64,000 nucleotides of DNA from Colias croceus (lineage: Eukaryota > Arthropoda > Insecta > Lepidoptera > Pieridae): assembly GCF_905220415.1 (NCBI RefSeq), contig NC_059543.1, forward strand, positions 9,686,001 through 9,750,000. Direction: 5' to 3'. Below the pieces are notes generated by a model, which did not search any database, was not told where the DNA came from, and saw only the letters and a list, made by a program, of their open reading frames with translations. Position 1 is the first letter of the stretch, and each line of letters opens with the position of its first letter. A program made the translations under genes and the position numbers. Below, in pieces: positions 31,601 through 43,900 of the stretch.

Positions 31601-31916
31601 CTAGTATTTGGGTGTAGGCTGTAGCTAAACGCAATGTGAGATAACACAGTAACGACTTCCCTACAGTATCTACCGAAACTAACGCGTGCAAATAAATGCC
31701 GCATAAAAAGACAAATGACTTATAAAGCGACTATTAACAATAGCGTATATCATTTTGCAATTGTAAGTTCTCCACCTTCGCTGCTTTACTTTTGTATCTT
31801 AGTGGCAGGCGCGCGAGCAGGTCCTAAAATTATCGACATTGTTACTAAATTCGCGAATCGAAAATGTGCCGCGTTTGAACTAGTGCATGTACAGATAATA
31901 GACATACATATACAAA
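25672..31916. other. gene-poor intergenic region between INPP1 and the first sulfatase gene
   Basis: Apart from the INPP1 3'UTR (to about 26190), the MITE at 26348-27183 and a short AACCGACTTC repeat head at 29627, I see only AT-rich DNA with recurrent GGTAGGTACCTAC-like words and no open frame worth calling. A GT-AG-like 5'UTR of the sulfatase gene probably lies near 31800-31916. A run of about 12 G is at 30630. Confidence 0.5.
26348..27183. mobile_element. MITE with about 90-bp terminal inverted repeats
   Basis: The left end GACTACAAGCCCGCATAGGA through GGGTCAATTGAACCACCAGG to AATAATAAGAT is mirrored at 27093-27183 with only two or three mismatches. TA stands outside both ends, consistent with a Tc1/mariner-type duplication, though this is not proof. 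The interior has no coding frame but repeats a GCCGTACANGGTCAAATGACC word several times. Confidence 0.8.
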
Positions 31917-34900
31917 ATGATATTAAGATTTTACAACTGGTAAGTCAATAATACATTTACTTTCATTAATCAATACGGTTGCTCCTCTTATTCTTAATTT
32001 AGAACATAAACGATAAAAGGTTAAAATTTTGCAACAAAAAAAAAAAATGCTAATTTATTTTATACTCATGTGTGTTTGAGATTTTTTCATAGGTACATAT
32101 TGTACCTAATCTTATATTTCCAACAAAACCAATTTAACTGAAATCAATTTTTACTTATTTATTTTAATCATATTATGTTAATATAACAATATATATAGGA
32201 TCACTGTCAGCAATGTACACATTTAAAGAAAGAAGATTAAAAGTAGGTCATTTTGATTTTTATTTATAACAAACAATTAAATATTGCAAAGCAAAATTAA
32301 TTGGCTGTTTCTACAAGGAGTCCTTTAATTGAAGATTATCACGAAATTTAAAGAACAATAATTTGATGTGAAACAATGAATACCTAACTTTGTTACTAAT
32401 AAACTGGTGTATATAATTTAATCGACGATTTCAAAAGTTTAAAAATGTTACTCGCAATAATTATTATAATTTGTATATTACTAAGGTATACTTACTTACT
32501 TCTTAATTAATAGGTATCCTCGTAAATAAATAAAATAGAGTTTGTGAAAATGTTTAAAGGCTAGATAAGTACCTACCTTTAGTCAATAAAGTTCTAACAT
32601 TGGCGAAAAGTGAAGCAGAACTTTTCAGAATATTCAGGGTTTTGGCTAGTGAAAAGTTTACATTATTCCCGTGAATATTTTCCAAGATTTTCGAATTCAA
32701 AATTCATTAGTATAAGTCTATAAGATATACCTACCACATACACAATCAGTTACAAAGACTAAATTAATAAGATAAAAAATGTGACTAAATTAACGTCACA
32801 AATCGGCCTTCCATAGCATTTTCCAGTGAATTTTCAATGGGAGCCGCCGGCCGCGACAAATTTGATTTATTGACGCGACATCCTCGTTCCGAAAATTTAA
32901 TCTCCTTTCTATTGAATGTTGTGTTTATCTTCCGTTATTGGATGTCTATATTAATACGTAGGAACTCAATACTAATACGAGAAAGAGTTCTCCCACATTA
33001 TGTTTTATTAGTTTAATGAGTAAAATGTCATAATATCCAAATTATTATATGCACTGTTTCTGTTTTATTGTCGCACATTGAATATTTTTTCATGAATAAG
33101 GTTCCTACTGGCTGCTATAAAAATAGCACTTTATGTTAATTACAATCTAGCCTACAACACTAATAAGTAACTTTATCTTTACCTAAATTTCTAGTTACCT
33201 ACATATTGAATATTTGAAAACAAGATTATTCGACATGAGTGTCGTAAGATATTTTTATTCTTATAAACTCTGAGTTTGTATTTTATAACAAACTAGTTAA
33301 GAAAAAAAATAGTGTGAAATTTTTAATAAAACACCAACTATCAAATATTCTAAACTCTGTAGTCTGTACCTATTAAGTCTGTAGGGTTTGTAGTCATAAC
33401 TCATATTCTATGTTTTTTTAAATCATTAGTTAAGGTATATTAGTACCTAGTTAGTAAGTTCTTATTATTTTATTATTATCATTCCATTTTACATAACTAT
33501 TAACCTGTAATTAAAACTTATGTGAAATACTTAACGTTCCTTAAATTTTATTAAAATATAGAGTCTAAACTTATATTATGTATAACTAAGTTTGTATATG
33601 CTTCGCCGTTAGGGATCATTTCAAATTCTGTATGTTAGATAAAGTACACTTACCGCGTCATACTTGATGTTAAGATATATATTTGAATGTTATGTCTATA
33701 TGTCTATATGTTTATAGATAGGGAGGCGAAGAGGGGAATTTTCTGTAATACTCGAGCGTGGCAGTTTAAGATATGAGAGATACCTTAGACCTAATAGAAC
33801 AACCTTGTTAACTATTTAGCTCTATATGTAGTGACGCGCGCCTAGGATAGACGTTCAGATTAGTAAAAAAAAATCGATAGTCTGAAATACTCGAGCGCGT
33901 CAGATTAAGATATTGGGGGTTGATTTTAGTGTTTTAAGACTAAATTTAACTAATCTGACCATAAGTCCTTGACGCCGCCGAGTTATAGGGTCGCGAACTT
34001 GTAAAAAAAAAACGTTAATCCGGCATTCTCGAGCGCGATTGTTTTTATTTTTATTTTGAAGAATATAATCTAAAACTTACTAAAAATACAAAATCTGCCG
34101 GTTTCCGCATGACCGGAAGTCTGCAGGAGCCATTTCATCTTCCGAAAAACGCGTTGCAGCATATAAGTCGCGAACTTTACTTTTTCCAAAAAAAAAGTTT
34201 AAATAAACAAAAAAGGTAATTTTATTTTACAAAAAAAGGTCTCTTTTCATTTTTGTCCAAAGTTAAAACTTTTTTTACTTGAAGCATCGTAAAAAGTCAA
34301 ACTCCCGGTTTTTTGTGTATATCTCGAAAACTGAGGGAGTTAAGAAAAATTGATATGAAATAACGATGATTAAAAAAAAGAAACCCACAAACCTTTTTCG
34401 GTCAGATTAAGAGAACCCACCAACATTTTTGTCAGATTAAGAAAATATGCTTTCAGGATACCGAGATAAACCTCCCCTATGAAAATCTGACGCGCTCGAG
34501 TATTTCAAAAGGACTCTTTTTTTCTGCATTTTCAAAAATTCATAATAACTTATCGTCATGTCGTAATCGTCAGTTTTTTTAAGGGGAGCTTCCTTGGGGC
34601 CTACTTAACACCCCTTCCGAAAATCTGACGCGCTCGAGTAAATTTTTTTTTTGTGCATTTTTGACGAATTTTTATGCCTAGCCCCACCACGCAAACCGGC
34701 AGATTAGTATACCGTTGTTATCAGAGGGACTTGGGGCATACGTAGTATGAATATCTGACGCGCTCGAGAATGCCCAAGTAACTGTTTTTTTTTACATTTT
34801 TGAAAATCCGTACACGCCAAACCCACCGCTAAAATGGTTTTTACCATAGAAGCTTTTCTTTTCGAAATTATTTTCTCTTTCGATTTTGATAAGTCTCGAC

Positions 34901-37900
34901 GACGCCGTTGAATTACGTCATTTAGCTACCTCGCCTCCCTATCTATTATTATATCTTAAATGCAATATACTCTACTCTATCTACTAATCACGAAATATAT
35001 TGATCAATTGAACCATTGTTTATCGTTTTTTTTTTATTATGTTAATTTTTGTTTCTTAATGTTTATTTCTTATTAATTCTAGGCAAAAATGGTGGTTACT
35101 CCTGGGATTATTTTCGGTATCAGCCAGCGATTACAATCAACCATTCGAACAACCCAACATACTCTTTGTAATGGTTGATGATATGGTGAGTTTAGGTATA
35201 TAACATTACCTATGTTTTTTACTTGTTCGATATTAACGTACCTGTAATGCGAAACCCCTCCCGCCGCCTCCTTGGTACAGTGATTGTCGCGTGAGCGTAG
35301 AACCGAGGGGTCCTGGGTTCGATTCCCGGTGGAGACGAAGAAAAAAAAATGTCTCGGTCTGGTAGGACACAGAAGGCTGATCACCTACTTGTCCCTAAAG
35401 AAAATCGATCAGTGAAACAGATGTATGCATAATGCATCTGCCCCTTACCCCACTACGGGGACAAGGGACTTCAGAGAGAATGCGAAAATAAATCTATTTG
35501 TTAATTGTTTGTTATTGTCTTCATACCTATTTTCTATGATCTGTCTATCAGTTTCAAGTAATTACACCCAAGGCAGAAGGAGAAATAAACTACCTAGTGA
35601 TTTACCTTTAAAATTGATTAACTTTTTTATCAATTTTATCCATCAGGTTCTTATAGAACCGATTTTAGCAATGTATTGTAATAACTGATGTGATTGAAAT
35701 CGGTAGAATAATTGAAGCGAATTTTGATTAAGAAAATCTTTATTACCTATTATTCAATTATATGTTTTTTATGAATCTAGATCCGTTACTAAATTAAATA
35801 TGTGTGCACAGATTAGAGAATATGATGCGTGTAACGGTTTTTTATTTATAATCTATGTACGTATAGAAGTAGATAATAGAATTAAAGTAGTGCGAATTAA
35901 ATAAGAGTAATTAGTATTATAATTATTGTACTTACCTATTTAATTATGTATTTTTATTGTTTTTAAAGGTAACTGAACTTATTACAGTAAGGTGTTTCTT
36001 CGTTCTTAGTCAAAGTAACATTATTGCATATTATAACTTTTTGTTTATGCTAGACCATTTTCTTTTCTTGTTTTTCTTTTTTCTAAGCAATTGTGTTTTC
36101 CTTTAGCCAATAAATAGACTGACGCCATAAAATGTTCACTAAAACGCTTGTCATTTAGCAATTATGCGAAGAGGTGGATAAATTTTAATTCACTGAAGGC
36201 AAACATTATTATAGTTTATCTTTATGATCATGTAAATTTACACGGAGAAGTTTTTTTTACCTACTTATATATTATGATTGTATGAATAATAGTAACTACT
36301 AATAGTACTAATGTAAATTATACCTAACTAGGTACGAAGACATTGTACAATTATTGTAGGTAGATACATATTTGTACGAAAGATAGCTACTTACTTATAA
36401 TGTAGGTTGGAACATAGGAACTTGGAGTAAAGAACTCTGTATTGTAAACAATTTTCACTTCCATCACGTGTAGTGTTCCCAATTTTTAAAATAACATTTA
36501 TTATTCACTGAGGTTTCAGTGGTGCTGTTTTAACTCTTAGTTTAAAGTGGTCGCGACGGATATCCTAGCATAGCAGTGCCAAAACAAGAAGTCCATGACC
36601 CACCATTTTGTATTTTTGGGGTTCCGTACCGAAAGGGTAAAACGAGACCCTAATACTGAGAAATCGCTGTCGGTCTGTCTCCAGGCTGTATTTAATAAAC
36701 CGTGATAGACTGATAGCTAGAAAGCTGAAATTTTCACAAATGATGTAGGTATTTCCGTTGCCGCTATAACAACAAATACTATAAATTTGAAAATAATAAT
36801 ATTAAGAGAGAGTCACCATAGTACATACCCTTCGTGCGCGTGCCCGACTCGCAATTGGCCGGTTTTCATTTTATTTAAAGCACCGAGATATTATAACCAT
36901 AATCATAGTTGTGAAAATTTTAATTGGAATAGTTTCAAAGTCAACAAAAATTATAAAAATAACCAGTAAAGGAATAAAAATTAGCATGTTCCGCTACGTT
37001 ACACAGGGGCAGGCAGATTTTTTGCAACAAAAACTTCCATCATATCACTAGTAGGTAAATACATACAATTACCATAGGTACATAAAATTACCAAGTCTCT
37101 ATAATTAATTTACCCAGGATAATATTGTAATAGCAATGTCATTATCTTTGTCAAGAGTACTGTTGATTACGCGTTGATTACCTGCTAGCATGTACACGCA
37201 TTGCTCTGTAGGTCATTAGGTAATCTAGTTACCTTCTCACTAAATCCTAAACAAATCAAAGTAATTCCATTACTTAGACTATGTAAACAATAGGTACATC
37301 TTATATTAAATGACTGGAAAAACAATTGATGCAGAAACACGCCTGGGGCCGAATAAGTAGGTTCCATAAATATTTTTCAAGTTCTACACTTTTAATTGAC
37401 TGTAAGGACATTTTTTTCGTAGGTACCTATTTGTTCATGAATTTAAATAGAGCAATTAACAATTAATAATAATCCTACCTATACTTAAGAATAAAAAAAT
37501 ATTTTAATGAAATACGTAACTAACTAGATTGATTATGATCAATTTAATGATCTTACATTTCATTATAGATTTAGTGAATGATTGTGTCGTTTCAAGCTTT
37601 ACATTTTGAATGTGATAGGTAATATACTCGGCATTTAAAAGCGATTAATCGCTTTTAAATGCCGATATAAAAAAAATAGTATAGCTAAGCCACAGAATAA
37701 ATTGACTTCGATATTATTCTTTGATAGTGTCTCAATATATATTACCTGCAAGTTTATCTTGATTACGTATTGCAATATTTCATTATTTTATGAGATACCT
37801 ACTAGCTTACCGCCCGCGGCTTCGCCCGCTTTGTATAAAACCTAATAAATTATATACTAAAACCTTCCTCTTGAATCACTCTATCTATTAAAAAAAATGT

Positions 37901-40900
37901 GTGAACGTACTAGTGTATACACGTAAGAAGTAAAACTTCTTAGAAATATATAAATACGTCGAACCACGCGTGGTAGGGATAAGAAAAAGATGGCGCGTAA
38001 CGGAAAAATGTCACGCGTAACGAAAAAATGTTACACAAAATTTTTTTCCAACCCCGATAAAGAAGTTTCACTTCAAAAACCGCATAAAAATCCGTTGCGT
38101 AGTTTTGAAAGGGACATAGGGACAGAGAAAGCGACTTTGTTTTATACCTGGTATGTAGTGATTGGCTCTGAGTTATAATTATTTTAATGCAAAATATCGC
38201 TAATAGAGCATTTAGCGAAACAAATTAGCTTTCAAAAGGCAAATTGAATGCAAAATTGTTTTTCAATAAAAATATCTACAACTGAATTAAATTTCACTTT
38301 AGTTTTATTTAAGTTGGAAATTGCTAGCTAACAAAGTTGTTACTCCTAGAATTACAATTTCCTTTAAAAATAATTAGTTTTGTATAGAGACAATATGTTT
38401 TCAGACAATAATTGTTTATTTGTGTCAAAAGAATGTTCATAGATATACCTATACCTATATATACCTATACCTATCGTATGTAGCGGCAGCAATTTATTTT
38501 AAAATTCGTAAGTATAAAGTCGTTTTCACATAGGTACTTAGATAATTTTCTATGGGATAATAACAAAGCTGCTACTGTTAAAACCTTTTGTTAATATATT
38601 TAGTTCATTAGATACTATTTATCTATTCAAATACGTCACAGGGGAAATTACTATGGTCATAATATATTATGTAAGTATCTTGAATCTTCCTCATATTCTA
38701 TCCCACAGTACCTTAACCTCTCTATTAGGTAGGACCTTACCTATAAAATATTTAGTAACATTCTCATGCAAAGATAACTCTGTTCAGAAGTGTATGTAAT
38801 CGAGTCCATTGTCATTAAAAATCCACGACCTACGCAATAGATTTACATATTCAACTACATGCATACTATTTAGTTACTTCATAGGAGAGTAATTACATCT
38901 GTGATCGGTATAATAAATACATTTCTGATAGTAATTTGACTAAGGGCTGATTTTTCAATCCTTGGTTAAAAATTACCTACCCGTCCAATAAAGTACTACA
39001 CGATGATATTAAAATGTCACCTGTAAACTGACAAATACAGGTAAATAGAATACATTTTTCAAATGGTAGTAATACGTTATTCAACGAATAAGTTTTAACC
39101 AAGGATTGAAAAATCAGCCCTAAATATCATCTTCGTTATAGCTGTAAGTGTAATCCAAGTCCTTCTAATAAAAAAAAATAACTAAATATGTAGATATATT
39201 ACCTATATTTTATGTTCTACTTTTGAGGTCAATTAAGGCGTTTATTTTTTCTGTGAAACCATAGTTTGCGAATGTTGGTTGGTAGTGTACTTGTATGTAA
39301 AAACGGTAGGTGAAAGACCGTGAAAGACCGTGAACAATGTTTGTAATATTACATTCACAGATTACAATATTGGTGCAACTATCTCGAAGCAATTTTATGT
39401 TCCCGCGTTCATAACAATGCTTTGTTGCAAGACTTAATAAAATTGTTATTTGATTAATTTCAGTGTGATAAAATAGTACCTTCTATTACCAATTGTACCT
39501 AATAAAGTAATTTTACGAAAATGTTGTGTCTATATTTTAATTATTTATTTAATTGCTAAATTAAGACAGTTTTCCATCAAAATAATCGCTATATTATGTA
39601 TAATATATTAATTTATTCATTGCAAAAATGGCAGAGTATATTATATGATAAAAATACAGTTACATGTACATTTAAATTCAAAACACCTGTTTAAGCTAAT
39701 AAAAAATAAAACTGGTTCGCCATTTTCCTTATTTACAATTAAATTTTTAATTATTCTTTTGTATAGAGGTGTAGTTTACATCACTACATAGTATAAAACA
39801 AAGTCGTTTTCTCTGTCCCTATGCCCCTATGTATTCTTAAATCTATAAAACCACGCAACGGAATTTGATGTATTTTTTATAGATAGAGTGATTCAATAGG
39901 ATGATTTTAGTATATAATTTATTCGGTTTTAGACGAATCGAGTGAAGCCGTGGGCGGAAAGCTAGTAACTAATAAACGCTAAATTAAATGCTTCCGAAAG
40001 TTATCGTATTATTTGTTCATAATAAATGTGTACATTTTAATTCAGAGGATTACTTTCTAGATAACCCGATAGCATGACCGCTATAGCCTCATTGTAGTTT
40101 ATAGTTTCACACAATTCGCAACCAGACACCATGGTGAAGACCACGTGTAGTAAAGTCTTAGTCTTTTAAAATAATTCTTATTTCGTAGCGGGTCTGTGGA
40201 ACTATATACTCAGACTTTATATTAGTTTTAATGTTAATAATGAATGTATGGAATATAAAAAATTACAATTATTAAAATTTTCCCTCGTACGTCCAAGAGA
40301 AATGTAAAGATATATTCACATATGAACTCATTTACTTTTTTCTCATTTACCTACTCTAAGCACATCTTTATATATCTAATAAATAACTTCAGCTTTGTCA
40401 AGGTTGACACGGTATAAAATATAGCCTATGTAAATCCTGAATAGTGTAGCTTTCTGTTGGTAAAATTATTTTTATGACCATGATGTCATAGAATAAAATG
40501 TGACAGTGCTATAGTAGAGGTCGGTCTATAGCGCCATCACTTGAAGACATCATGGTAACCCATGGTAGAACTTTCAAAGTTACCCCGTGCAATCATACAA
40601 AGATATATACTATAGCTCATCTATCTATAAAGATATGGGCGTCATCTAGTTTCCAAATATTCATTAGTATATAACATATAGGTACCTATACAAGATACAA
40701 GTTAAAATGCGAGACGCAAAACAAGACGAATTACTTAAACAAACAACGGTCCTTTACTTTATTGCTTTAATAAGAAAAGTAGTCTATTTACTAAGCTTTG
40801 TCTCTCGAAAAAAAATACAACGCGAATGAAAAACACTGTTCTATTTAGGATGTCATCAATTTCAGGCTAAATACCTACTCACATTCAAAGTATTTCCAAT

Positions 40901-43900
40901 TTTTCATTTACGAAAGTTAAATTATATGCAAATCGTTGGTACTTAACCACTAATGTTGTTAAGTAAATTTTGTTTGACAGTCTAGTAAAACAAATAAGGT
41001 ATGTTGTACGATTGACGATTGTTATCATCCGAAATAATATATTAAAGAAGATCGGTTTTACAGAGCAATTCGGATATTTGCCATCTCTCTAATTTATTTT
41101 TAGTATTTCCATATTATGATCTCTATGTAGAGATAACATAATTATTATGTATGTTATTATCGGACTTTCATAATAAGGACAATGTAGAATCTTATGTTTG
41201 TACATGTAAGAAAATTTTAGAAAAACTAATGGGCAATGGCTATAACTTTTCAGCCTAATTTCAAATTCAATTTAATTGCACATTCGGGACTGTGAGTTTT
41301 AGAATTGCAGCGATCAGAACCTGTTCTTTTTTGACACATAATATTTATTAGTTAATTAGTGTCCAATAAAGCATTTACATTATTTCGCTGAATGTGGAAC
41401 ATGCGTCCCCAAGAGTTTCCTGCTATAATAAATAAGCTAAATTCATAAGCTTGCCAAGTGTTTGTATCTAGTAAGTGTGTAAGCGTGTAACAAATCAAAT
41501 CATTTGTCACGTCATGTCGTCGAACTTTGTAGGAACTGCTTGATTTAGAACGGTATTTTTGTTTCATGATGATAACTTGCAGATATATTGACAAATTATA
41601 ATTGTTTACGCAACCAAGGCCTTGACCGATGCGCCATAATTTCTGTAATCATTATTTATATGATTGTTGTATCAAAATCTATCTGTATTATACCAATAAA
41701 AATGTAAAAGGTCAAATTCTGCACTCATATAATTAGAATAATTTTCTAGATTTTTCCTTATAATATATAGAATCCAAATCTACACCTGATTTACGTTTCT
41801 GTCTGTCCATACATATCATGCAATTTTGTAGTCAAACATGTTTTGCAGTAAATAATAAATTGAACCGGATCACACCTGCACCGGTAAGGTACCATACTCC
41901 ACATAGAATCGGCATGACATGCTATGTCACGTATATGTGAGTTTCGTTCGGTGAGTGGGGCAGCCGGAGGTCCGTATGTTTTTCGTTATCCATCCAGTCT
42001 TTTCCTTTATTTCTATCATTAATCCTTTCTTTATCCCATACCTATAAAAATCGGCAATCGGCAGTGGCAAGTAGTCTTTCGCCAGGTATCAGGCGCCCCA
42101 CCAGATCCTTTTGCCGACTGTCACATTAAAAAAATCATGACTATATGACATGATGATGAATATTAGTATCAGGACAAAACTGCCGAACGTATTCATCTGA
42201 AGCTTAGATTCTTTTGGATAATACACACCCTTGGGGAGAGTTATAAGTAAAAATTTGTACATTGTTGTAACACAATAATGCTTAGTCCGCTGAGTTGTTG
42301 TATTATATTTTCAGGGTTGGAATGACGTATCATACCATGGCTCCGACCAGATTTCAACGCCTAATTTGGATGCTCTAGCGACTAGTGGTGTTATTTTCAA
42401 ACAGTATTATAGTGAAGCCATTTGCACGCCCGCCAGAACAGCACTTCTCACTGGGAAATATCCAATGCGACTTGGTACGAGCTTTTTATCTCTTAGTTTT
42501 ATTGGAAAATGCATGATTTTATGAATATTCTAGAAAGGAATGAGGTATGCGTACTTTTTTTATAAGACCAGACTCAGTAAGGGTTACTATTTACCTTACC
42601 TATCGAAATTGCTAATTAGTTCTTAGTTTACCCCGAACCGTAGTACAAATTTTTAAGCGAAGAAACGGTTAGAGTCAACAGAATAAAAAGAATAGGAATA
42701 GTATGGCTGAATAGGAATTTTGCTATAAAATTTTTGTGAGGCGCTATATTTTCATATATAATGCTATGACGTGTAGGTATAATATCAGGTGCATAATAAA
42801 ATTTAATAAAGAAATATTCGCAAGCGTTTTGACCAGGGTATTAATAAAAAAAAAAATTTGCATATGAAAATTATATTTCTCTCGAGCTCTGAACGCGCAT
42901 TGATATTTATAGTGCAACATATTTTCCCACACGATAAATCAGATTGTATTTAAAATTTTCAGTTCTGTCCGTAAGCTATTTGATTTTAATTAGTCTCTGA
43001 GGAATATCAGACGAGAAATAACTTTGTAAGCACATATTTCAGGTATGCAAGGTATGCCTTTGTATAACTCCGAAGATCGCGGTATTCCGTTAACTGAAAG
43101 ATTGTTGCCGGCTCGTTTGAAAGAGCGAGGTTATAAGACGCATTTAGTGGGAAAATGGCACGTTGGAATGTCTAAGAAAGAGTATTTGCCGACAAGTCGG
43201 GGTTATCACAGCCACTACGGTATACGAGGTGGTTTTGTTGACTATTATACGTATAATAAAATAGAGACGGTATGTATTTGAATTTGGTTTGAAGGTAATA
43301 TTTGCGCTATAACCGTCTGTGATTTTAATAGAATATTAAAAGAAGTTTTGTTTATTTTGTAGTGGCCCGATGGAAGACTGTTGTACGGATTGGATTTCTT
43401 TGACAACGATATACCCCAAACCACAGAGGAGCGCTATGTGGTAGATGCTCTGACAGATAGAGCAATTGAAAGTAACCCATTACAACTTAACCCATTTACA
43501 TTTTTATGAAGTATTAAGTTTTACACATTAATATGTCACTCTTATTTTACGCCCGTGAAAAAATTTATTTCATTAATGTAATGAGACATTATGGTGTGCG
43601 AAAATAAAAGTCGTTCTAACTGAGATAGGGCATTTTTTCATGATAAGGTATTTCTTTACAAATTATTTTGTCTGTGTAAAATGTTACTTTCCATTACAGT
43701 TATTCACAATCATAATACTTCATGCCCACTCTTTCTGCATTATACTTCGTGTGCACCGCACGCTGGCAACGCAGGGGGGGCGCTACAACCCCCTCTTAAC
43801 TCGTATTTGGGAAACCGTCACATCGCTAATTCAGATAGACGACTTTATGCAGGTGCGTATAACATACAGAATCCTACATTGCCAGCTGCTTTTATTTAAT

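Noticed and set aside
31715..31951. 78-codon open frame as a separate gene
   Set aside because: Its 3' end coincides with the proposed first exon of the sulfatase in another frame, and the peptide is not recognisable; it is more likely 5'UTR.
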